A stretch of 64,000 nt of DNA. Source: Enoplosus armatus (taxonomy: Eukaryota > Chordata > Actinopteri > Centrarchiformes > Enoplosidae). The stretch lies in the NCBI RefSeq assembly GCF_043641665.1, contig NC_092200.1, positions 13,336,194 through 13,400,193 of the forward strand, in the 5' to 3' direction. The translations under genes and the position numbers were made by a program. Below, in pieces: positions 55,871-64,000 of this stretch. Numbering within the stretch: position 1 is the stretch's first letter; each line of letters starts with the position of its first letter. The notes under the pieces were generated by a model. It worked only from the letters and a program-made list of their open reading frames with translations, was not told the origin of the DNA and made no database searches.

Positions 55871-57889
55871 TTTAATGCTGTTTTTGCCCTGCCTTAAGTT
55901 GAACGTACACCTCCACTCGAGCAAGTTTAAAGGATTTCTCTGCTCTCAACATGTGGTTAGGGACACTTTGATGAGGATGATGGAGGTGACTTTTGCTCAA
56001 CCCTCTCTCTTCCCAGTCTTTATGCATTGGAGAAAGTAAATGGCCAAGCTTCTGCCTTTCACAACAGCGAGAGGACAGCGAGAGGTGTTGAAGTGTTTTC
56101 ATCCACTATCTGTGATCAGTGCTGCACGATTTTTAAGATAATTCCTCTCAGTGGTCTGAGATCTTTAGTATATTATTTATTATTGTTATTGTTTATTTAT
56201 TATTGGTTGATGAAGTACAAAATGTGTCTGCACTGTTTTCTGAAGTGCCTCACAGGATGTTCCTTGACTAAAACTCAAGCAATGCCACATCTGAACAGTT
56301 ATCAACTACATATCAAATATTTTTGTTAGTGTAGTGAACTTTTCAGCATTGTTGTTCATGATGGTATACATTTGTATATGTACCAGATGCAGAGAAATAA
56401 TGGTGACTGTAACACAACTGGTTGCAAGGCCATACTCACGTACTCTATACTGCCAAACATGAATTATTTATTAGAATAGTAAAGACAAAGATGAATCATA
56501 GCAGACCCAATGCGGCAGAAAGAATAGAAGTCTGATACGCTGATGACTAACAGGTGAAGGTGACGCATAACTGCTGCGGAAATAGAGAAAGAGAGAGAGA
56601 AAATGAGAGCAAATAAAATCAAAAATGGTGACAAGTGTTTGTGTGTGTGGGTGTGTGGGTGTGTGTGTTTATGTTATCCACCACCGTGGGAAGATTGCAC
56701 AAACGCTCATCAACATTTGAGGTTAACTGTAAGTCTTTTCATTGATTTAACCCCCAGTGTCAGGAGACGCACATAAACATACTCAGGTATGGCTCAACGC
56801 TACCCATCTGTGATTCTGGCAGGTGGCAACAAGCCGGTTAATAACGCCACACCTTCTTTCTTTTTTTTCCGTTCATCCCGCACCCCTCACATCCTCCACA
56901 CACGCACACACACCCACACACTGATTACATACTGATAAAGAGGGTTCATTGGAACACAGTATGAAAAGAAACATATCAGTTACTCCCTGCAGATATTAAA
57001 TCTCATGTTGATGACTGTGTGCATGTGTGTATAGAAGAACTGTAGTATTTCAATAAATACTGCATGTTTTATTTGACCTAACATTTCACACTGAGTTTAC
57101 TTACAGTGGTTTTGTAGAAAGACACGTTGAGTTTATTTTGATTCCTTAAACAAACTCTCACCATTTAATGATGGTTAGCTAACAATAAATACATTATCTT
57201 AGCTCACACTAGCCTACCAGACTCCATGTCCAGCACTTGGAAACTGGTTACAGACTGGTCCTAAGCCCCGCCTCTGGCTACATTTAACTACCAGAAGCCG
57301 ACAGCTTTGTATATAATGGCAGAACAAAGTGAAAAGGTAAGCCTAAAACCGGTAAGATTTGACTAAACTGATATATGTTGACCTGGGCTGCCATGGTTTG
57401 CATGGCAACTTTGTGACTAATGCAGTGTACACCAAAGTAAACAACCAAGCATTTTGTGTTAATCATTAAGAGTCACCAACAACTTGTTGATGCAAAATTT
57501 AGATAGATAGATACTTAGACTCTCCCTGGTGGTTTACAACAACACAGTACACAGAACAATGCAAAAATGGGAGGGATTAGACAACATGCCTTACCTTAAC
57601 AGAAAGTGATGGGTGAAGTTTACATTAGATGACAGTGTTTCCTAACAAGTAATATGTTGAGCTTCTGTCATCTAAAATTCCAATAAAATATGTGTGTGCA
57701 AATATAATGGAAAAATGCCAATATTGCTGCTATGCTGAGTCTCACCCAACTAAACTATAGCTACTGTACAATTACTAGCTAAATATAGTGCAAAAAGAAT
57801 GATTAACCAAATGCAAAGAATAGTTTCTGGTTACATAACAGACTTCCATGAAATAATTCAGTGCTATCATCTTGTCACCTTAATGTGAT
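55871..57889. other. AT-rich spacer
   Basis: GT run at 56640-56669 with GG interruptions and CACACA words near 56898-56920. No gene or family recognised. Confidence 0.5.
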
Positions 57890-58090
57890 GACTGTGTCTG
57901 TGAAAACGACTTGAATTCAGAGTGTCAAGGTAACCCCGAGGTGCTATATTATCATCCGTCAGCTGCCTGGCGCAAGCTGGCACCTCTCCTTGATCACCAA
58001 AGCCTTGTCAGCACACTCAAACCTCACTCATAGCTTTACTCATTCAATCAATTAGTTGGATGCAGACTGACGGATTGAGGCGGCATTGAC
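57890..58090. promoter_or_regulatory. Candidate conserved non-coding element
   Basis: Repeat-free block with TATATTATCATCCG near 57944, GTCAGCTGCC (E-box) near 57958, TTGATCACCAAAG near 57991 and CAATCAATTAG near 58045. Confidence 0.4.
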
Positions 58091-58739
58091 AGACAGGCAG
58101 ACGGAAAAACAGGGATGATAACAAGAAGGATGGAGGGACGGATGGATGGTGAGTAGACAGTTTCTCAGTCAAGTTAATGGCGCAACATTCAGACTGCTGG
58201 ACAGTTGACCAGCCAACTACAGCAGATGCTGAAAGACCAACAGAGAGGTCAACAAAAGAACAGATGACAACACTAAAAGAAGCACTTATTTGCTGTTAGC
58301 TATCCCCAAGGAATTGTTTGGGAAATATGCCCGCCAAAGTGATGGAAGCACCGCTAATAATCTAAAATCTAATAAAAACTGTGCTTTTAAGTCTGAAACT
58401 GACTTGATAGGAAAACAGGGGTGAAAATACGCAACTGTTATTATGATTATTTCAACAGGCAAATATATGGCATTATGGAATATCATAAAAAAGTGACATT
58501 GAGTAATGACGAAAACATGCAACAATCTGCCACCGTGGCAAAGGGTGCTGTGTCAAATCATTCCCAACTAAAGTGACATGCAGGTTCCTCAACGCAACAT
58601 AAAAATAGACAGCCGAACAGCATTATAATGAGAAGAAATTGTTTTATTAATGTTTTCCCCTCTTCTCCTCTTTTTTTCTCTCCATTGGAGGCATCCTGCA
58701 TTCTCCTCAGCATAGCTCACAGTTCCTCCCTGCTTGCAC
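58091..58739. other. Spacer
   Basis: A GGATGGA-type run lies near 58128-58148. The rest is AT-rich. Confidence 0.5.
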
Positions 58740-59000
58740 TCTCTCCTTGGAGGGAAAGTCAAAAGGTTTTTCATTTATCTCAGACCGAAGACGAAGCACA
58801 AAACATGACTCCCCCGAGAGACCCACGAGGAAACTGCGAACACCTTGCCCCAAATATCTGATCTTGGAGGAGCAGAAAATAGCATGCACGTATTTGTTTG
58901 CCGGGACGAAGACTTCCCTCGTTCCCCAGACGCTGTGTTGTCATTGAACGTTTTGCGGCTGTGCGTTAGGCATATAAAAATACATTTCGATTTTTATTGG
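58740..59000. promoter_or_regulatory. CpG-retaining block
   Basis: About fourteen CpGs between 58780 and 58970 contrast with CpG-poor flanks. Three overlapping plus-strand frames and two minus-strand frames cross it, none with a recognisable domain. A regulatory element or a diverged exon are both possible. Confidence 0.3.
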
Positions 59001-60084
59001 GGAAAGAAAACACGTCTCAAGAACAAAAGATAATTGTATTGATTTGTTGAGCATGTGGAGCAGTTCAAAAAGTGTCTGTTGGTAATGTTTTGAGCTCTGA
59101 GATTGTGAATGTGTGTTTTTATGCGTGCATCTGCTTGCTTGTGTATCTGGATTGCGTCAGTTTGCGTATGTTGTATTGACCAAGTTCTCACCAATGCTGG
59201 CTTTCAGATACAAAATGGATCATTGGGTTTTTTAACTTGAGTTTGAGAAGAAGCTTTAAGGTATAAAAACTAAGATGAAAGGTAAAGAGACACAGGCAAA
59301 AAGTTCTGAACTCATTCAGTAGGTGTGTAACTGTACTTGCAGAGTGTGACTGCATAAAGGTGCAAATATGAAGCAGCAGTAGCATGCTCTTTCCATAGAA
59401 TCCAATGAAGGAGAGCAGAGTAGGGGACCTCAGCATCAATACACGCTGTGGTTGCATTTGGTCTTTCAATGTGAAATAAAATGGCATTTCATGGTTGCTT
59501 TCGCTGCAGCATTTCATGGCTGCATCTGAGCAAAGGCACTGACAACAGTTAATCAGAGTCACTAAGAGGAACCGGTAATGTCAGTTATGGCTCAAAGAAA
59601 CGTTTCCTCATCTATAGGCAATTACTCTCTCACTCACACTCTCTCTGTTGCTTGAAGCCATGCTAAATCAGATAGATTTGTGCCTTGATAAAGGCAGTCA
59701 CTGGACTGGAACAGCGTGAATGTCCATAAAAGAACCAAAGACCAAAATAGCAATTATGCTTTCTTTTCCCTTTATTTTATTTGACTCACCATCTATCAGT
59801 CTCATTCTGTCTCTGTCACATACAAGTGCACATACATGTATGCAATAATAATAATAAGAGAATAAGTTGGTTATATACTTTTAGCATGTGAATCTGTCTC
59901 TTTCTTGGACATTTGATTGAAGTATGTATGCTGCAGTACTGCTGATTATATTACAAACTAGTACTCTACCTTGTTTTTATTTTTACCTGTTTTATAATTA
60001 CAAGTACAAGTATTACGTATATGCATATGTATGTAATATTACTTTCACCTAGTTTTATTTACATAATCACATGGAATTGCTGTA
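59001..60084. other. AT-rich spacer
   Basis: (AAT)5 at 59843-59857. The stretch 59960-60084 may be the T-rich 3' UTR of the LINE tail that follows. Confidence 0.45.
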
Positions 60085-60175
60085 ATAATATTTTTGCTAT
60101 GGACCCCAGGAAGAAGAAGCTGTTGCGCTGGTAAAAGCTAATGGGGATCCAAATAAATACATAAATAAATAAAGA
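60085..60175 (+). mobile_element. LINE 3' tail fragment
   Basis: GCTATGGACCCCAGGAAGA near 60096, GAAGCTGTTGC near 60115 and CTAATGGGGATCC at 60138-60150, then (AATA)n, reproduce the word order of an abundant fish LINE 3' end (GGACCCCAGGAAGAntAGCTGCTG, TAATGGGGATCC, A-rich tail). The copy is 5'-truncated. The family name (L2/Rex-like) is uncertain because no search was run. Confidence 0.6.
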
Positions 60176-60684
60176 AACCAGGTACACTAAATCCTCCATC
60201 CGTTGCAGGCCAGAATCAACCTTTAGCTGCTTTTCTCTCCTTTGTTTGTGCAAGAGACACAGAAATGAGCAAGAAAAGTGAGAAACCTTTGCCTGGAAGG
60301 TAGTGCTTGCTGCAACAGTGGCAGCAATGTACAGTTTAGTCGTCTCTGGCTTTCTGAGATGTGGCAGTAATGTAGTCAGTCTTGTCAGACTCTAAAAATT
60401 CTGAAAGAATTCTTGATTTCAACCTCTCTTTCAACCTTCAACCAACAAGTTTGTTTTGTCTTACATAATATGTAGCTCATCCTACATAATACATAATTGA
60501 TTTCAATGCATAGAAGAGTGATCTCTGCTACTTTCCCACCTCACCATGTGTAATACATTCTAACCTTAAGCCAGTGAGCTACAGTGCAACAAGTGTCAGA
60601 CGACCCCAAACATCAATTTGCAGCAGCAAAAATATCTAGACACAGATGTTAATAGAATAATTGCTACAGAAAAGAAGTGCAAAA
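60176..60684. other. AT-rich spacer
   Basis: Nothing recognised. Confidence 0.5.
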
Positions 60685-60775
60685 CCTCCTCAGGTACTTT
60701 AGGAGGAGACCCCCAGGGAGGCCAGCCATAGGGGGCAGACTGCCAACCTCTTCAGAGGGTTGGTGACCTGAGGGT
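60685..60775. other. Cluster of short inverted repeats in a GC-rich island
   Basis: CCTCCT/AGGAGG (60685-60690, 60701-60706), CCTCAGGT/ACCTGAGG (60688-60695, 60766-60773), GGCAG/CTGCC (60734-60744) and CCAACCTC/GAGGGTTGG (60743-60750, 60755-60763) are packed in 90 bp. AGGGGGCAG at 60730-60738 matches part of the CTCF core. Confidence 0.5.
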
Positions 60776-61081
60776 GGAAAGGGGAGCAATAAGACTACGC
60801 CTTCAAAGGCAGGTTACTGGGAGGGATTCGGGGAACAGAGACGGCCCATGCCCACAGTACATTAACTTACAAAACTTGCTGCAGCATTGCATTTGAGCAC
60901 AGATACATGAATTTAGTGTACAACCACATGTGGGAAACACACAAATCAAAAGTATCAAGAAGAACACATAAAGCTGTGTATACCTAAACACCAACACACA
61001 TGGGATAGAGAGTCTCACTTATATTCACATTCTGCACATAGCAGACAAAAAAATTCTTCCTCTCTTCCTCTTTCACCTACA

Positions 61082-61082
<1 letters not shown>
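60776..61082. other. Spacer
   Basis: Nothing recognised. Confidence 0.45.

Positions 61083-61123
<41 letters not shown>
61083..61123. repeat. (CA)20 microsatellite
   Basis: Uninterrupted CA run. Confidence 0.96.
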
Positions 61124-61127
<4 letters not shown>

Positions 61128-61253
61128 AACGCTCACTCACAGAAAGTTTCAATCTGGTTATCAGCCTCGGTCTCTTGGCTACAGGGCTTGTGGGATAGCC
61201 CTGCTTCTTGGCAGCCATTTCTAACACAAGCTAGAAAAACAGGCTTTTGGGTT

Positions 61254-61277
61254 TGTGTGTGTGTGTGTGTGTGCGCG
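61254..61277. repeat. (GT)n microsatellite ending GCGC
   Basis: GT alternation passing into GCGCGT. Confidence 0.93.
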
Positions 61278-62753
61278 TCTGTGCTTCTGACTCATTCTGC
61301 ATGCGAGCGTGTGTTTTGTTTTTATACGACTGTGAGTGTTTTTTTGTGAGTGTGCCTGCATCTCAGGCATGTGCATTTTATATGGGCTTTTGTTTGTGTG
61401 ATAACTTGTGTCTGCATGCCTCCGTGTGCATGCACATTTGCTCATGTGTACGGATTGCAGGAGGCAAAAATAGATCTATAAATAGATAGAGGCACTGAAA
61501 AAAAACCCTCCAGTAGTGACAGATATGTGAGGAAACGACAACCAGTTGGAGAATAAGAAAAGAAAGATTCAACTCCAACTTGACATGCATGGTTTCTAAA
61601 ATAAATTAATCCACCCGCATAAACTTTTTGTACGTGAAAAAATATTTCAAAATGTTCTCATGTAGGACTTCTTTTGCTGTTACTTCATTTTTAATCAAAG
61701 TGAAAAGACATTTTAGATTTATATGTGAATGTATAAATGACAGAATGGCAGAATCTAAATTTTAAAAGTGTTCCATTCTTTCATTATATTTGTGCTAAAT
61801 CGCCTCAGGGGCAAAAAAATCTTTAACATTTCATACTGTGTTACTCAGACACTGTCTTCACATCGTACAGAGAACTATATCTGAGTTATTCTAATTCTGT
61901 CTTTCAATATTAGTAGCTTTTAGGTATATTTGAGAGTTCTATATCAAAACACTACAGACAAGTTCAATTTGTGTTCAGACCATGATAACGCAAATTAAAT
62001 CATCAGGGTTATGATATAATTTCTGAGGCAAAGTTTAAAAAGAAGGATATCCGTTTACATCTCACTTACACGTTTTCCTAAGAACTCCCACATGCACTTC
62101 TAACTGCTGTTTTTACTGCCTCCTGTCTGGGCTTTCAGGTCACCTTTTACCTTTAATTACCTCCATCTGTCCGTCTCTGCCTCCCTCCATCCACCTATTC
62201 ATCCTTCCTATTTCACCTTTTGGGTTTTTCTATGGGAATGGTTCAACCAAAGCAGGAAAGATCAGGCTTTTTTGCAGGAGACAAACATTTGTTGTGTCTC
62301 TTTTCTGTGGTTGACTAATGAAATGATTCTGTCATCATTTGTCTCTGGTGTTGCTTAAAATATATTGAGCAGTCTTTTTGAAGCAGAAAGGGCCTGTATT
62401 TGGTCTTACTACTTGGGACGTTTTGATCAGAAATGTTATTAATAAGTAACCTCACCACCCAGGAATTCAAATGAGGAATATATTATCAGGTTCATAAAGT
62501 AGAAGTCAAGCCTGTGACACATTTATGGATTTGTATTCATACATTGTCATAAATAATTTGGTTATGACGAACTTGAAGGCTGGAGTTGAAATCGCAGGCC
62601 TGGGCAGGCTAACAAGTCGAGGCTCCTGATTTTGATCCTTTGTAGAAAGCAAGTTTGCCACTTCAGAATCATTTACAGTTTCCATATCTGTTGTGTATCT
62701 AACTAAAATTTTTGTTGCTTCTCCCATCAGTGCTGTTTATTCACTCTGCCTGC
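61278..62753. other. AT-rich spacer
   Basis: The minus-strand frame at 62506-62727 (start MGEATKILVRYTTDM) has a protein-like composition but no recognised family. Otherwise nothing. Confidence 0.45.
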
Positions 62754-62793
62754 CTCTCTCTCTCTCTCTCTCTCTCTCGCTCTCTCTCTCTCT
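62754..62793. repeat. (CT)20 microsatellite
   Basis: CT with one CGCT interruption. Confidence 0.95.
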
Positions 62794-62980
62794 TCATCAT
62801 GTCTCATCTCTCTCATAATCCACACTGTCATCAGCAGATTCAGATTTAAGCTTCCATTTCATCCTAGAGGCCACTGAAGATGAAACGTAGCTGCTAGTTT
62901 TGCTCATAAATGTCTCACTAAGTGCTGATGTGCCAGGAGCCCTCCTTAACTGGTTGGCTGCAGCCTTCTTTGCAATACCA

Positions 62981-62998
62981 ACACACACACACACACAC
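62981..62998. repeat. (CA)9 microsatellite
   Basis: Short uninterrupted CA run. Confidence 0.9.
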
Positions 62999-63125
62999 CC
63001 TCTCCCATTCTTACTAGCACATTTGCACTCATAACTTGTACCCCATTAATCCTAAAAAAAGCAGATGGGTTGCTTTCAGATTTGATTTATCTAGAGATAA
63101 TATCATTGGTATGCATGATGTTAAA

Positions 63126-63145
63126 GGGGGGGGGGGGGGGGGGGG
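63126..63145. repeat. Poly(G)20 homopolymer
   Basis: Twenty G residues, equal in length to the run at 16112-16131. It is followed by (CCAG)n-like sequence at 63171-63202. Confidence 0.95.
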
Positions 63146-63517
63146 CAGAGATGGTGAGGTAACCTTCCTGCCAGCCAGGCAGCCAGTGAACCAGCCAGCC
63201 AGAGAGCTAACATTGCTGAAAGGCAAAGAGAGGAGACTTACTAATCCCCACCTGCTTGTCAGGAGATCTACAGGTACCTGCTAAGGCAGCCAGCCGCTGG
63301 AAGAAATCTTGGAACTGAGTCAATGTGTTTTCATGTGTGTTTGTGTGTGTGTTTGCATTTGCATGAACAAGCCAGTGAGTAAAAAAGAAACACAGTGCCT
63401 GTGTTCATATATGTTTTAGAAAATGTCAGAAAAAGAGCGTGTCAGTGAGGGTATATGTCAGACGGTGGAAAGAAAAATGGCGTGTGGGCATGTGTGTGGG
63501 AAAAGTGCTGGAGAACG

Positions 63518-63556
63518 AATAAAAGACTGCACCATGCAAAAAAAAAAAAAAAAAAA
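63518..63556 (+). mobile_element. Possible retroposed RNA 3' end: AATAAA plus poly(A)19
   Basis: AATAAA at 63518-63523 is followed after 14 bases by nineteen A residues (63538-63556), the arrangement left by reverse transcription of a polyadenylated RNA. No parent sequence upstream and no clear target-site duplication were recognised, so chance poly(A) expansion is possible. Confidence 0.35.
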
Positions 63557-64000
63557 CATCTTAGGGAGAGATATTTTTTGGTTTTAGTCAAATGTAACCA
63601 CAAGAAAAATGCCTGAGCATCAGTCGGCAATGATAATTATGACAGAATAAAAAAGGACAGATCAGGAGATACAGAGATAGATACAGTATGTACAGTACTA
63701 TAACATCACTTCCTTTTCCTGAACCCTGACTCCATGACAAGACTGTGAGATCAAATTGAAAGCACTGAAAAAAGCTCGTAAGTGGACCTTCAATTATTTT
63801 GTGAAAGAACCATCAAGATTCTGTCTTTAGACATCCTGTGTCCTTCTTACTGCTCCCATAGAGTAACGTTTATTGGGCAAGCAAATAGGTTAGAGTGCAC
63901 AGGTGTGAACTGATACTGACAAGAATAAGAAAGACATAGATATAGTCATATAAGACTATATAAGTATGATTTAACTTTTTAGTCTTTGACTAACCAGTGA
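63557..64000. other. AT-rich spacer at the window end
   Basis: Nothing recognised. ATAGATACAG words near 63675-63690. Confidence 0.5.

Noticed and set aside
1..64000. An undescribed multi-gene protein system
   Set aside because: No adjacent co-oriented genes, domains or ribosome-binding pattern exist. The window is non-coding vertebrate-type DNA.
1..64000. Known microRNA genes
   Set aside because: No mature sequence of the common conserved microRNAs was recognised on either strand by eye. A proper hairpin scan was not possible.

Overview
This window looks like vertebrate, most probably teleost fish, nuclear DNA with no convincing protein-coding gene. By eye it is AT-leaning and mostly CpG-poor. 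It carries very many long (CA)n/(GT)n and (GA)n microsatellites. The only recognisable mobile DNA consists of fish-type retroelement scraps: a decayed LINE reverse transcriptase, a LINE 3' tail, and a degenerate (AAT)n-headed interspersed repeat. Open reading frames are all short. The longer ones (150 to 212 codons) lie on purine-rich, microsatellite or GC-rich DNA and translate to low-complexity protein. I see no tRNA, rRNA, snRNA, CRISPR, bacterial operon or phage feature.

The layout is best read as a gene desert or the inside of a very large intron. Three kinds of DNA alternate. (1) Compact blocks of 150 to 600 bp are free of simple repeats, keep their CpGs, and are dense in homeodomain (TAAT/ATTA), POU, TCF/LEF, FOX, Sox and NFI-type motifs. 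Examples lie near 5.0, 7.9, 10.2, 13.3, 15.2, 15.8, 16.3, 17.1, 19.1, 19.6, 20.9, 25.5, 25.9, 27.3, 35.7, 39.6, 43.1, 47.2, 50.4, 51.6, 52.1, 55.6 and 57.9 kb. Their texture is that of developmental enhancers or conserved non-coding elements, but no alignment could be run, so each is a candidate only. (2) Microsatellites, homopolymer G/C runs and polypurine tracts are interspersed, several with Z-DNA, G-quadruplex or triplex potential. (3) Plain AT-rich spacer fills the rest.

The parts would work together only in the sense of a regulatory domain, with many enhancer-like blocks serving one or a few developmental genes outside the window. No undescribed protein system can be supported. The most unusual items are a compound repeat at 12.15 to 12.42 kb (tandem plus inverted copies of a 22-bp motif and a 24-bp inverted repeat), near-perfect palindromes inside candidate enhancers (20.96, 25.58, 27.36, 35.77 and 39.85 kb), a cluster of hairpins at 60.69 kb, a GC-rich inverted repeat at 52.2 kb, a local CpG-rich island at 18.2 kb, and a signal-peptide-like reading frame ending at a strong splice donor at 26.1 kb.
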